Origin: a virus
Virus record (IMG/VR): IMGVR_UViG_3300025154_000049
Location: 94,518 to 158,517 of that record
Reading direction: 5' to 3' (one strand)
DNA length: 64,000 nucleotides
Positions 1-8,266 of the stretch are shown here, one piece after another; position 1 is the first letter of the stretch, and each line of letters opens with the position of its first letter. The notes under the pieces were generated by a model, which was given only the letters and a program-made list of their open reading frames with translations, searched no databases and was not told where the DNA came from. The translations under genes and the position numbers were made by a program.

Positions 1-468
1 ATTATAGGTAGCATAAATGTTGGGGTCTCCTCCGTCAAATCCCGACTTATTACCATCTTCTGTATTATAATTTCCAAAAATATTAGATATCTGTTTAAAT
101 GTGGCTTCCTCTATCTTGTTACTTTCCCCAGTAGAAGAATCAGCTTCCCAATATCTTTCATGAGTTCTATGTTCGGTAGTGTAATAGGTAGTACAAACTT
201 CGTTCTTACCGCTACCCGAGCAAGATGTATGGGCTTCTTGATATTCTTCTATCCACTCTGGATAATAGGTAGCTCTTATTATATGACCCGACCAAGTTTC
301 TGTATCGGAGGTCATTCCAGCATATAAACATCCGTGAATAATTCCAACTGTTGCGAATCCTATTAAAACACTAAGTAGCCACTCCCACCAAACTATTTCT
401 TTTTGTGTTATCCAAAGATAAAATCCTACTATAAGAGGGATAAAACAAATCAAATATAATGCACCCAT
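1..468 (-). CDS. Small membrane protein, truncated by window edge
   Basis: 156 codons are visible with no stop before the window edge. The ATG follows AAGGAGAC. Two hydrophobic helices (about residues 3-17 and 28-45) are followed by a polar part containing MTSDTETWSG and a Cys-bearing TSCSGSG loop. Short phage membrane proteins with this layout exist, but I can assign no function. It is the last gene before a double terminator. Confidence 0.8.
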   Translation of the reverse strand, partial: MGALYLICFIPLIVGFYLWITQKEIVWWEWLLSVLIGFATVGIIHGCLYAGMTSDTETWSGHIIRATYYPEWIEEYQEAHTSCSGSGKNEVCTTYYTTEHRTHERYWEADSSTGESNKIEEATFKQISNIFGNYNTEDGNKSGFDGGDPNIYATYN

Positions 469-550
469 TATTGTCTCCTTATTATATGCAATAATATCAT
501 ATTAGCACACAATTAATTAAATATCAACTATTTCGTTATAAAAATTTACA

Positions 551-581
551 AATAAAAAGAGTAGTCCAGCTCGACTACTCT
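551..581 (-). terminator. Rho-independent terminator
   Basis: Minus strand AGAGTAGTC-GAGCTG-GACTACTCT followed by TTTTATTT. It is the second of two hairpins ending the orphan RNA. Confidence 0.85.
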
Positions 582-781
582 CTAAATTAAAAGGAATCCC
601 TCAGTCTAAGATTCCTTTGGCTACTAATAGAGTACCCGTAGTCTGCCACACTACACGGAACCAGAGTATTTATAACAGCACGTAATTGACTGATGACGTA
701 CTGTTTTTATTTACCTCCGAAACGCAACTTAGCTTTCGTGGATAGCTACTCCCTACTTGCTGGGAAGAATACGTCTCACAT
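552..781 (-). ncRNA. Orphan structured small RNA
   Basis: A consensus promoter (788-816) and a double terminator bracket about 230 nt with no open frame of useful length. The RNA can form several stems: CGAAA/TTTCG, an 8-bp CAGTACGT/ACGTGCTG stem with one G-U pair, and CCGT-TAGT/ACTACGG. It matches no family I know; 6S-like or regulatory roles are only guesses. Confidence 0.6.
591..617 (-). terminator. Rho-independent terminator
   Basis: Minus strand AAGGAATC-loop-GATTCCTT followed by TTAATTT. It is the first of two tandem terminators. Confidence 0.75.
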
Positions 782-787
782 GATATT

Positions 788-816
788 ATTATACCACAAC
801 CGTATTATTTTGTCAA
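788..816 (-). promoter_or_regulatory. Consensus sigma70-type promoter
   Basis: TTGACA, 17-bp spacer, TATAAT, with an extended -10 (TGG before TATAAT). It drives the orphan RNA, not a protein gene. Confidence 0.85.
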
Positions 817-820
817 GGGG

Positions 821-1633
821 CTAACCCCATTCCCATTCAATTTGTTCTTTAGTATATCCAAGTCTTTTTATGTCTGGGTCATTACAGAAGGATTCTGCTA
901 ATTCGTCGGTATCTTCTTCCTTTAAAAATTCTTCTTCATCCCTATAACCGAAAGAGTTCATATAGATAGAAATAGAATCTGGGAATATTTTACCTTTATA
1001 TTCTCCGTCCATTTTGCTATAGTCGTCAGCTAAAATATCAGCATGTAGTCCTAATCCGTTCCAAACGTATAAAGCATCACCCATAGAAAATCTTAGATAC
1101 CTAAATTCTTTGAGCAACTTAGCAAGTTCTTGTCTTGAAGGATTTTTAAAAACATCTATATTTGTTCCGCCATAATCTTTTCTCCAACCAAGAGGAGGTA
1201 ATACTACACTTTTGTAGTACTCTTCTTTTAAACCGTGTTTTATATATAAGTTAAGTATCATACCACCTTTTTGTATCTTTTTGGGAGTATTACTAAAAGT
1301 CATGTTATCCCAGTCAGCTACATATTTTCCATCTTTTAGTTCTATAACTCCTCCGACAAGATATTTCCAATTTAACTTTTCTCCAGCTTTATTTAATTTA
1401 TCTACAACGGGTTGGTGAAGAGCTGTTACATCCCAAACATAGACATCTTCATTTTCTAAATCTACAACAAATCTCATTCTAAATTTTTTATCAAAATATC
1501 CTCTATTATCTTTTATGTGATTTATATCTGATATAGTAGGATTTTTGAACACATCTGTTTCGTCATGTGTCCAAGGAAATTTATAGGAAGTTACATATTC
1601 TTCTTTTATTAATTTTAATATCTTATTAAACAT
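821..1633 (-). CDS. Putative internal virion protein with two YVWDA-type domains
   Basis: 270 aa. The N-terminus MFNKILKLIKEE fits the capsid-targeting-like peptide, with I-K-E as possible protease site. Two copies of a domain follow: DVFKNP...VYVWDVTALHQ (about residues 26-80) and DVFKNPS...ALYVWNGLGLH (about 158-200). The same domain occurs in the proteins at 13243, 31599 and 32072. Its start overlaps the upstream stop (TAATG). It is last in the operon that begins at 5452. Enzymatic role unknown; virion location is inferred from the N-terminal peptide. Confidence 0.75.
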   Translation of the reverse strand: MFNKILKLIKEEYVTSYKFPWTHDETDVFKNPTISDINHIKDNRGYFDKKFRMRFVVDLENEDVYVWDVTALHQPVVDKLNKAGEKLNWKYLVGGVIELKDGKYVADWDNMTFSNTPKKIQKGGMILNLYIKHGLKEEYYKSVVLPPLGWRKDYGGTNIDVFKNPSRQELAKLLKEFRYLRFSMGDALYVWNGLGLHADILADDYSKMDGEYKGKIFPDSISIYMNSFGYRDEEEFLKEEDTDELAESFCNDPDIKRLGYTKEQIEWEWG

Positions 1634-2091
1634 TATCTTCTATCACTCACATCTACGATTAAAACTTTAGGTTTAACCCCTAGGATAAAAGCAGTATCTA
1701 ATCTAGTATTACCCGACATAATTCTATACCCTCTGCTGAATTTTAGTACTATTGGGACAGGCATAGCTTCGTTGTTTTTAAATCCTTTTACTATCCTATT
1801 GACATCTCTTGGAAATTTATAGTGGCTCACAAGCTCTTTGAGGTCTTCTATAGAACTGGTTTGACTTCTATAATCTATTTTATCATCAAAGCTTTTATCT
1901 ATCTCTACAAGTTTTCCTTCTTTAGCTTTCTTTATAAACTCTTTCTCGTTATCAAAGAGGCTCCAATTTTTAATATTTCTTATTTCATATTCCCAGTGAT
2001 ATTCCTGACTCAATTCTTTATCGTCAGGAAGTCTCCAAGAATTGTAGTCTAAGAAATTTTCTTTTATTATCTTTAGAATCTTCTTAAACAT
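1633..2091 (-). CDS. ParB-like domain protein with capsid-targeting-like N-terminus
   Basis: 152 aa. It begins MFKKILKIIKEN, a targeting-like peptide with I-K-E. The C-terminal half (about 90-150) reads MPVPIVLKFSRGYRIMSGNT then RLDTAFILGV, the pattern of ParB/Srx-type domains (G-x-R-x-xSGNxR). In phages such domains occur as nucleases or nucleotide-binding modules. Catalysis is not shown; delivery with the virion is inferred. Confidence 0.75.
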   Translation of the reverse strand: MFKKILKIIKENFLDYNSWRLPDDKELSQEYHWEYEIRNIKNWSLFDNEKEFIKKAKEGKLVEIDKSFDDKIDYRSQTSSIEDLKELVSHYKFPRDVNRIVKGFKNNEAMPVPIVLKFSRGYRIMSGNTRLDTAFILGVKPKVLIVDVSDRR

Positions 2092-2092
2092 G

Positions 2093-2878
2093 TTATTTTC
2101 CAGTCATTCCTTTAACACGTTCTTCTATTTCATTATTAACCCAGTTAAAGTCTACTGTATTATATTTATCTAGTAATTTTCCGTTATAATGACTTAAATC
2201 CTTCAGTTTATCAAACTTAACTACTAAATCTTTTATGTCGTCAATATCTATTCCTTCTTTTATTTCTTTTATAGCATCTGTAAAAGATTCAGCCATTTCC
2301 ATAAAAGCAGAATCGTTTTGAACTTGTTCTCCTTTTAATTCGTTTAATATATCAAATAAATCGTCATCATCAGCGTTTAAGTATTTTGTAGAGGAAACAC
2401 CCTCTTCGGTATCTTCATAGTTGTCTTCTTCGTATATATAAGGCTCAACTAACTCTCTTAATTTATTTTCGTCGACACTACCAAAGTAGTGTTTTCCGCC
2501 AAGCACGTCTGTTATAGTATCTAGTAGACTAGGAGAGTATTCCTCATCCCTAATAGCTTCCTCTAAGTATTCCCTGAGTGAATCCAATTGATAAAATTCT
2601 GAATACTCTTCCCTAAAATTTTCATAATCTCCTCCAACCGACTCTCCCCTATTTCTGAGACCGTGTTCAAATAACCACTTACTTATTACATCCTCAGATA
2701 TTTGTTCTGTTGCTTCTAGGATATATTCTCTTAGTTGGTTTTCTTTACTATCGTTAAGTTTTCCAGCCTGAGCTAGATATGTTAAAACTCCTATCTCTAC
2801 TAGCATATTATCCAAGTCGAGGTAGTCTTCCAATAAACTTTCTGTAAGTTGTTTTAATTTTTTAAAATAGTTACTCAT
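2093..2878 (-). CDS. Acidic alpha-helical virion-type protein
   Basis: 261 aa, strongly acidic and mostly helical by composition. It begins MSNYFKKLKQLTESLLED, a targeting-like peptide with L-T-E. No recognisable domain. It overlaps the gene upstream by 8 bp, so it is co-transcribed with the other virion-type genes. Confidence 0.7.
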   Translation of the reverse strand: MSNYFKKLKQLTESLLEDYLDLDNMLVEIGVLTYLAQAGKLNDSKENQLREYILEATEQISEDVISKWLFEHGLRNRGESVGGDYENFREEYSEFYQLDSLREYLEEAIRDEEYSPSLLDTITDVLGGKHYFGSVDENKLRELVEPYIYEEDNYEDTEEGVSSTKYLNADDDDLFDILNELKGEQVQNDSAFMEMAESFTDAIKEIKEGIDIDDIKDLVVKFDKLKDLSHYNGKLLDKYNTVDFNWVNNEIEERVKGMTGK

Positions 2879-3137
2879 AAAAATGCTCTATTCCACTATG
2901 CTGAAAATAATAAATCCTGCCATCTTCACTTCTACCATATTGATAATCATTGGGGTATTTTTTCATGTCCAACAATACATTTTTATCTACATTACATTTA
3001 CTAAAGAATTCTTCTTTAGTGATATCTTCCCCATAATAAGTAGCCTCATAATACCTCTTTTGGTCTTTTTTACATATACCAACACAGGTTTGAGTGAAAT
3101 CTAATTTTTCTATTAAACTAATAATTTTTTTAAACAT
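2871..3137 (-). CDS. Small virion-type protein
   Basis: 88 aa from the start chosen here. ATG at 3137 directly follows the upstream stop (TAAcATG) and gives MFKKIISLIEKLDF, a targeting-like peptide with L-I-E; the longer in-frame start would hide it. The rest is polar and aromatic with no known domain. Confidence 0.7.
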   Translation of the reverse strand: MFKKIISLIEKLDFTQTCVGICKKDQKRYYEATYYGEDITKEEFFSKCNVDKNVLLDMKKYPNDYQYGRSEDGRIYYFQHSGIEHFYE

Positions 3138-3138
3138 G

Positions 3139-3420
3139 TTACTTTCTCGAATATAATTCCCTAAGTTTTGATTCACCCCTCTTAGTGAGATAATATTTAC
3201 CTTTCATATCTTTAGTTATGTACTGATTAGCTATAGCAGAATGAAGTTGCATTCTTATATCATTTATAGTTTTAAATCCTTCTTCTGGGCTTCTATGGGA
3301 GGCTATATTATAAAGGAGGGTTGTCATTCCTAAGCCTGTTCTATTTTTTGCAATATCCATAGGAATAACTGCTTCCCCCAAAATGTCTTCTGTTATTTTC
3401 TTTAATCTCTCAAGGGACAT
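3139..3420 (-). CDS. Winged-helix-like protein with capsid-targeting-like N-terminus
   Basis: 93 aa. MSLERLKKITED carries the I-T-E site. The C-terminal half (YITKDMKGKYYLTKRGESKL) looks like the wing and last helix of a winged-helix DNA-binding domain. A delivered DNA-binding protein is plausible but unproven. Confidence 0.65.
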   Translation of the reverse strand: MSLERLKKITEDILGEAVIPMDIAKNRTGLGMTTLLYNIASHRSPEEGFKTINDIRMQLHSAIANQYITKDMKGKYYLTKRGESKLRELYSRK

Positions 3421-3758
3421 TATTCTCCTCCTCCGTCTCCACCATCCCCGTCTCCGTCATTATCATCATCCCCATAATGCCCTAAATAAGGGAATCCAAT
3501 AATCCCCTTACGAGATTTTCTTTTCTTATGTTTTTTCTTTTTTCTCTTCTCGTCTATCTCTTGAGGAACTTCTACAGAATTACATAAAGCAATTATAGTA
3601 TCAAAGGATTCTTTTTTTGAACTATATGCAATACCACTAGCTATCTCCTGAGCATGTTTCATATCCCTAGGAGTAGTATTTCCTATTTTTCCAGTACGTT
3701 CATATTTATCTAAAAGTTCTTTTATTATCACATCTTTAGATTTTCTTTTGTCTATCAT
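3420..3758 (-). CDS. Small basic protein with acidic Gly-rich tail
   Basis: 112 aa. The body has the phrase TPRDMKHAQEIASGIAYS, shared by a recurrent family of small phage proteins of unknown role. A Lys/Arg block (about 73-84) precedes a tail of Asp and Gly. It lacks the targeting-like N-terminus of its neighbours. Start/stop overlap with 3139-3420. Confidence 0.7.
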   Translation of the reverse strand: MIDKRKSKDVIIKELLDKYERTGKIGNTTPRDMKHAQEIASGIAYSSKKESFDTIIALCNSVEVPQEIDEKRKKKKHKKRKSRKGIIGFPYLGHYGDDDNDGDGDGGDGGGE

Positions 3759-3777
3759 TTTTACTTTCCTTACTAAT

Positions 3778-3933
3778 TTAAACTAAAGCTTCTTGAGAGT
3801 AGGGCATTAGATTTTTTCTAGCATTTTTTATGTATAATTTGTCAGAAGAGATAAATGTTTCTAAATTTCCATATTTTTTACTTTTAATGAATATGGTAAT
3901 CTTATCACTATCCATTAAATATTCATTTTTCAT
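3778..3933 (-). CDS. Small hypothetical protein
   Basis: 51 aa from the ATG at 3933, just downstream of the stop of the 3938-5452 gene. The longer in-frame reading would run 100 bp into that gene and is rejected. It contains ITIFIKSKKYGNLETFISSD, a short beta-strand-rich segment. Function unknown. Confidence 0.6.
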   Translation of the reverse strand: MKNEYLMDSDKITIFIKSKKYGNLETFISSDKLYIKNARKNLMPYSQEALV

Positions 3934-3937
3934 AATA

Positions 3938-5452
3938 TTATTCTTCATCCTCTTTGTGTATAAAATTAGTAATAGAATATTTAACAGCAGATAATGTTTC
4001 GTCTGCAAAATATTCTTCATCAAAACCATCAAAACCATAATAAGGTTCACTGATTCTAATCATGTCCCCCTTATTCCTAGATTTAACATAGGAAGTTAGA
4101 AATCCATCATACTCCATGTCTTCATAACTACCAAAGTAATCTATAGTATCTTTTATATCGTCTAGGGTAAAATGGAAAATAAAATTATCGTCTTCACGAA
4201 CTATATCGGGGAAATCATCTTTTATAGCACTCATTATTCCGTTGTAGGCTTCTGATTCAGTACCAGAGGTCTTAGCGTTTCTAGCACTACTGCTTATCTC
4301 GTCTAGCATTTCCTCTATATCATCAAATCCTGATTTCTCTTTAAGCTCTTCGAGGATATCATCGTCTCTTCTTTCATCAAAATAATTAATTATATCTTTC
4401 AGGGATAAATCAATTTTATACAGATACTCGTCTATGTTTGCATATCTTTCACTTTTTAAGTATTTTAGAGCATGTCCAATACTACTATCGTCTATATCTA
4501 TATCGTAAAAAATGTTGGATTCTCCCGTCAATATTTCAGTGGCTGAGTCAGGGCTTACGTAATCTCCTCTTCCGCTTTCTGTAACGGTACTTTCTATGAA
4601 CGAAGGGATATTTTCTTTATATGCTATTTTTTTAGTTTCTGGGTCGTATTGTAAATTACTATCAACACCTTGTACAAATTTATATATCTCTTCATCAGTA
4701 TGTTCTTCTATCAGAAAGAACAATTGAGGAGCATGCTCTAGTATCTCTGGTTTTTCTTTAGTCAGATTAGCATAGAACATTTTAAGTGATGGGTTATAGT
4801 CTAAGAAATCCATAAGTTCTATACTACGGTCATCACTGTCCATAAAAGAACTTGTTTCAAAATGGAACTGATATTTATCTTCTGGGTCTTCTTTATTTAT
4901 CATTATATACAAGGTTCCATTCCTTGTATAGTCGTCGTAGTATCCGCTATGTTTTCCACTAGCGGTACACCAAGCAGTTCCAGCCCCCAACTTACAAGAT
5001 GCTTCATAGGAAGTAGGAGTCCAGACTTGCCACTTTTCATCTTCAAATAAAAGCTTGGCATCTTTCATGCCTTGCTTTTTTAATTCTCTTTGTTGTTGTC
5101 TGGCTGATAGTTCAGTATCTTCTCCAGATATTTGTTGTATAGCATTATACAAATCAGGAAGAGATTTAAATTGGAATATATCTTTGTTAGTAAATTTCTT
5201 TTTATTTTCTTCAAAAGTATTTAAATAATCTGTTACTTTATAGAAATCTTCTTCCTTTAAATTTCCTTTATTGTATATAGAAAGAATCCACCTACCGTAA
5301 TTACCCAAATTCTCATTACCCCTATAGGTAGGGTCTAAGGCTATAAGCTTTCTAATCATATCTTCCTCTATGTTAGGAAAATATTTTTTAATCTCCGCAA
5401 TACCCTCATATATTAATTTATCGACTAACTTTGTAATCTTATTAAAGTTCAT
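3938..5452 (-). CDS. Large virion-type protein with WCTA domain
   Basis: 504 aa. N-terminus MNFNKITKLVDKLIYEG (site I-Y-E). Residues about 20-230 hold LDPTYRG, then a conserved core with EASCKLGAGTAWCTA, GTLYIMIN and YQFHFETSSFMD. The same architecture forms the middle of the 13243-15249 protein. Related sequences are common in phages but I know no assigned activity; the conserved W-C-T, Y and H suggest an enzyme. The C-terminal 270 residues are acidic and helical. First gene of its operon, behind a terminator and late-promoter candidate. Confidence 0.8.
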   Translation of the reverse strand: MNFNKITKLVDKLIYEGIAEIKKYFPNIEEDMIRKLIALDPTYRGNENLGNYGRWILSIYNKGNLKEEDFYKVTDYLNTFEENKKKFTNKDIFQFKSLPDLYNAIQQISGEDTELSARQQQRELKKQGMKDAKLLFEDEKWQVWTPTSYEASCKLGAGTAWCTASGKHSGYYDDYTRNGTLYIMINKEDPEDKYQFHFETSSFMDSDDRSIELMDFLDYNPSLKMFYANLTKEKPEILEHAPQLFFLIEEHTDEEIYKFVQGVDSNLQYDPETKKIAYKENIPSFIESTVTESGRGDYVSPDSATEILTGESNIFYDIDIDDSSIGHALKYLKSERYANIDEYLYKIDLSLKDIINYFDERRDDDILEELKEKSGFDDIEEMLDEISSSARNAKTSGTESEAYNGIMSAIKDDFPDIVREDDNFIFHFTLDDIKDTIDYFGSYEDMEYDGFLTSYVKSRNKGDMIRISEPYYGFDGFDEEYFADETLSAVKYSITNFIHKEDEE

Positions 5453-5474
5453 ATAACATACCCATCAAACATTT

Positions 5475-5494
5475 ATCCTATTTATAATTTAAAA
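5475..5494 (-). promoter_or_regulatory. Candidate phage late promoter
   Basis: Minus strand TTTTAAATTATAAATAGGAT, 23 bp before the 5452 start. It is the most divergent of five related motifs and contains TATAAATA, the T4 late-promoter box. It abuts the terminator hairpin just upstream. Confidence 0.5.
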
Positions 5495-5495
5495 G

Positions 5496-5530
5496 AAATG
5501 TAGTAGAATTGTTCAAAAACTACTACATTT
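5496..5530 (-). terminator. Rho-independent terminator
   Basis: 11-bp stem AAATGTAGTAG/CTACTACATTT followed by CTTTT. It ends the 5552-6548 transcript and its tail runs into the late-promoter motif. Confidence 0.85.
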
Positions 5531-5551
5531 TATTTATTAAGTTTACAGCTA

Positions 5552-5716
5552 CTATTTATGGGTTATTGTAGCTATCCTTAAGCCTCCATCAGTGGTAAGT
5601 CTCACATCATATACTTCAGGGTCTCCACCTTTTTTTAAATAGTCTTCTATGTAACCATTAACTTTCTCTTCTAATACATCTAATTGTAGGCTAGTTTGAA
5701 AAAATTTTACTCTCAC
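5552..5716 (-). CDS. Small hypothetical protein, GTG start
   Basis: 54 aa. GTG at 5716 overlaps the upstream stop (GTGA) and is preceded by AAAGGAGA, which decides the start. Predicted mixed alpha/beta (LQLDVLEEKVNGYIEDYLKK then VRLTTDGGLRIATITHK). Function unknown. Confidence 0.75.
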   Translation of the reverse strand: MRVKFFQTSLQLDVLEEKVNGYIEDYLKKGGDPEVYDVRLTTDGGLRIATITHK

Positions 5717-5907
5717 TTTCTTTCTCCTTTTATAACTTTTGTTAAGTGTTTAATAAAGTCGTAAGTATCTTGTAAGAAATCTAAGGTTACTACTGGGAAT
5801 AGTATTCCTTCATTTCCGTGTGCATCCGTTGTTCTGGCGAATACTTTCATCTCTTTACTTTCATCATCAATCTCGATGATGTAGCAGGAATCTTCGTAAT
5901 ATTTCAT
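5713..5907 (-). CDS. Small hypothetical protein
   Basis: 64 aa, beginning MKYYEDSCYIIEIDDES. It lies between the prepilin-like gene and a GTG-start gene in one short operon. No known domain. Confidence 0.7.
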   Translation of the reverse strand: MKYYEDSCYIIEIDDESKEMKVFARTTDAHGNEGILFPVVTLDFLQDTYDFIKHLTKVIKGERK

Positions 5908-6548
5908 TAAGGTAAGTTACCTCCTGTTATTAATTGTCCCGAACAAGCCCAACCAGTTCCATTCTTCTGACAATCATTAGTGTAACCTTTTAAGTATATA
6001 GGGTAAGCATCGTTAGGAGAATCAACTCTATTAGCAACAATACCCGTAGATGTAATCCAGAAATAGAACACATCTTCTCCTGCAACACTTCTACCTTTAG
6101 CTCCATCTACGTTTACTATGATATCTCCACAAATATTATTCATGTGTTGTTGAGCGTAATCACAATTAGGGAATATCATTCTAGGCATTATGACTATACC
6201 ATTAGCCAGAGCATACTTCTCATTATTAAATGTCTCTGGGAACATACTTCCGTCTTGTAATGATACATTTCTTAATCCAAGACTGTTATCATTACCTGAA
6301 GCTGTTTTAAGGACTATTAAGTATTTTTTTAAGAAATCACTATTTAGATTTTTTAAACTTCCGCCATTTTCGTTGGAAGCCAAACTTCCAGCATTACTTA
6401 ATACACTAGCTATAACTTGAACCTGACTTCTTCTTTTAATGTCTCTTATTTTTGTTATTGTCGTGGGAATTGTTAAAGCACATACAACTCCTATAATAAC
6501 TAGAACCAATAATGTCTCTGCTAAAGTAAATCCGCTTCTTCTTTTCAT
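5907..6548 (-). CDS. Type IV prepilin / type II pseudopilin-like protein
   Basis: 213 aa. It starts with a classic class III signal: MKRRSG, then FTLAE, then a 20-residue hydrophobic helix (TLLVLVIIGVVCALTIPT). Prepilin peptidase would cut after Gly6 and methylate Phe. The globular part has NVDGAKGRSVAGEDVFYFWI and a Cys-bearing end (DCQKNGTGWACSGQLITGG) typical of bacterial pseudopilins. A phage copy could join or block host pili or the secretion pseudopilus. Served by the promoter at 6583. Confidence 0.85.
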   Translation of the reverse strand: MKRRSGFTLAETLLVLVIIGVVCALTIPTTITKIRDIKRRSQVQVIASVLSNAGSLASNENGGSLKNLNSDFLKKYLIVLKTASGNDNSLGLRNVSLQDGSMFPETFNNEKYALANGIVIMPRMIFPNCDYAQQHMNNICGDIIVNVDGAKGRSVAGEDVFYFWITSTGIVANRVDSPNDAYPIYLKGYTNDCQKNGTGWACSGQLITGGNLP

Positions 6549-6582
6549 TTTATAATCTCCTTTTATTTAACCTTACTTAAAT

Positions 6583-6615
6583 AGTATAGCAAAGAAAAAG
6601 GACTTTTTCAAGTCC
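6583..6615 (-). promoter_or_regulatory. Composite terminator-promoter
   Basis: Hairpin GGACTT-GAAA-AAGTCC with a TTTTTCTTT tail ends the 6647-6928 transcript. Its loop contributes TTGAAA as a -35 box, 17 bp from TATACT. A 35-bp stretch is identical to the element at 10502-10534. A TGTAAC half-site lies at 6640-6645. Confidence 0.8.
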
Positions 6616-6646
6616 TGAGTTACATAAGGTTAAGCTATTGTTACAA

Positions 6647-6928
6647 TTAAATTAATTCTACTAACTTACTAAATCTATAGATGAATATTAAATCTTTAGG
6701 ATTCTCTACTCCTTCAAAGTCGGGGAAATCTTTAAATAAATTTTTAATCTCCACTATCTGACTTCTACTAGGTATACCGTGGATAGAAAAACTTATAGTT
6801 ACTTCGTAGTTTTCTTCTTCTGCATTAGTTATCTCTATGCCATGTTCTTTTAGTTTATCCTTGAGTTCGTCTACATATATTTTTAAGTAACCGTCTTCAA
6901 GTATACTTTTTAATTTCTTGTAGGACAT
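6647..6928 (-). CDS. Small protein with capsid-targeting-like N-terminus
   Basis: 93 aa. MSYKKLKSILEDGYLKI matches the targeting-like peptide (site I-L-E). The rest looks like an alpha/beta protein (NYEVTISFSIHGIPSRSQIVE). It is the only such protein outside the clear virion-type operons. Confidence 0.65.
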   Translation of the reverse strand: MSYKKLKSILEDGYLKIYVDELKDKLKEHGIEITNAEEENYEVTISFSIHGIPSRSQIVEIKNLFKDFPDFEGVENPKDLIFIYRFSKLVELI

Positions 6929-6938
6929 CGGTTCTCCC

Positions 6939-7487
6939 CTATTTATTGAATACTTTAACGTCGTCGTCTTTTCCAGTTTTGAATGAATTGTCCGTTCTAG
7001 TTGATGTTACTATAGTTACTTCTATTTCATGTCTTCCTAATAAACTTAAGAATAGTCCGCTTGGAAATTGTCTTAAAAGTTGTTTATGTTGTCTATTCAA
7101 GTCAAGTAATTCCTTTTGTCTCATCGTGAAAGAATCTCTCGAAGAGGTAATAATATTTTGCAAGTTCTGAAAGGTTTTTGTATCTATGGTAGGACAACTC
7201 TCTTGAACCCAGTTCATAATAGCTTGACCAGAATCTTTACCCTTTCTTGCATCGGCATACCCTACGATAATTTCTTTAAGAGCATCTTTTTGACCCTGAG
7301 TTACCTGAGCCACTTGGCTAATCTTTTTCCACATATTATCATACTCACTAGAATTATCTTCTTGTTTAGTTTCAATAGCTGTTCTAAGGGTTACTTCTTG
7401 ATTTGAATAATTTACAAACATGCTTCCGATAAAAAATACAGCCACTATAACTATAGTAATAATACCTAATAAAATTCTAACTAACAT
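6939..7487 (-). CDS. LemA-like membrane-anchored protein
   Basis: 182 aa. One N-terminal transmembrane helix (about 3-25) is followed by a long helical region (NMWKKISQVAQV, then IIVGYADARKGK) as in LemA-family proteins, facing the periplasm. LemA-like proteins recur in phages without known role. Assignment rests on topology and pattern only. Confidence 0.55.
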   Translation of the reverse strand: MLVRILLGIITIVIVAVFFIGSMFVNYSNQEVTLRTAIETKQEDNSSEYDNMWKKISQVAQVTQGQKDALKEIIVGYADARKGKDSGQAIMNWVQESCPTIDTKTFQNLQNIITSSRDSFTMRQKELLDLNRQHKQLLRQFPSGLFLSLLGRHEIEVTIVTSTRTDNSFKTGKDDDVKVFNK

Positions 7488-7515
7488 AATTTCTCCTTCT
7501 TTTAATTCTTTATAT

Positions 7516-7544
7516 ACTATAACATGATTTAATTTATTTTTAAA
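7516..7544 (-). promoter_or_regulatory. Sigma70-type promoter
   Basis: TTTAAA, 17 bp, TATAGT, 28 bp upstream of the 7487 start. Weak -35 match. Confidence 0.5.
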
Positions 7545-7561
7545 GTACTTGTTAAGAAATA

Positions 7562-7717
7562 TTAATCTAGGTAATTCTCATGTCCTTTTTGAATTGCCTT
7601 TCTGGTTGTTTCATTATTTAAATAAACTAATCCACATCCAGAACAAACCATCCAAGGAATACATTTTAATTTTCTAGGCTTATGAGGTTCCCATTTTATC
7701 TTAGGTTGTTCATTCAT
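7562..7717 (-). CDS. Small CxxC protein
   Basis: 51 aa. ATG overlaps the upstream stop (TAATG). Contains MVCSGCGLVYLNNETTRKAI, a zinc-knuckle-like phrase seen in other small phage proteins. Only one CxxC plus one further Cys are visible. Confidence 0.75.
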   Translation of the reverse strand: MNEQPKIKWEPHKPRKLKCIPWMVCSGCGLVYLNNETTRKAIQKGHENYLD

Positions 7718-7959
7718 TAATCTTTACCCGTATAAAAATATAAGGATGTTTCTATGGTAAAGGGTATTTCTAAGTTGAATAAAAACATATCGCAACATTT
7801 ACACCCGTTTACATACCTAAACCAAAAGTCATCTACAGATATTGGTACAAGATATAATTTAAATTGAGCTTCCTTAAAGGGGATACTAATAGAAAACCCA
7901 AATAAACAATACTTAAATAAATATATTCTTAAAAAATCAAATATTTCCAGTTCAAACAT
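7717..7959 (-). CDS. Small hypothetical protein
   Basis: 80 aa, aromatic-rich, with the Cys cluster GCKCCD near residue 55. It lacks the MxEL tag although it directly follows a tagged gene. Confidence 0.65.
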   Translation of the reverse strand: MFELEIFDFLRIYLFKYCLFGFSISIPFKEAQFKLYLVPISVDDFWFRYVNGCKCCDMFLFNLEIPFTIETSLYFYTGKD

Positions 7960-7963
7960 CTTG

Positions 7964-8266
7964 TTACTCCGTTAGTTCTATCAAAGACCTTATTACTTCT
8001 ATAGATATATCTCTATATTCTTCTGTATTTTTAGGGTTAAAACAATCAGCTACCAAATTTAATACTTTATTAAATTTTGAATAGGATTTCTCTCGTGTGT
8101 TGTCTATCATGTCTACAGGAATAAATAGTTTAGCAGAAGATTTAAAAGTAAATTCTATGCCAATCCACTCACTTTCTGAGTTTTCACTAAATTTACTTAT
8201 CTTGATAACATATCCAGCTACTTCTTTAGTATCTATTATTCCGTTCCCTATTATATTTATTATCAC
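7964..8266 (-). CDS. MxEL-tagged small protein
   Basis: 100 aa ending RSLIELTE (Leu replaces the tag Met). Beta-rich N-terminal half, helical C-terminal half. Overlaps the upstream gene by 4 bp. Function unknown. Confidence 0.75.
   Translation of the reverse strand: MIINIIGNGIIDTKEVAGYVIKISKFSENSESEWIGIEFTFKSSAKLFIPVDMIDNTREKSYSKFNKVLNLVADCFNPKNTEEYRDISIEVIRSLIELTE

Noticed and set aside
690-740. Hammerhead ribozyme on plus (CTGATGA ... GAAA)
   Set aside because: The bases between do not form stem II, and the other arms do not fit.
1822-2052. Plus-strand ORFs such as this one
   Set aside because: They lie opposite real minus genes, lack ribosome sites and are hydrophobic reverse-frame products.
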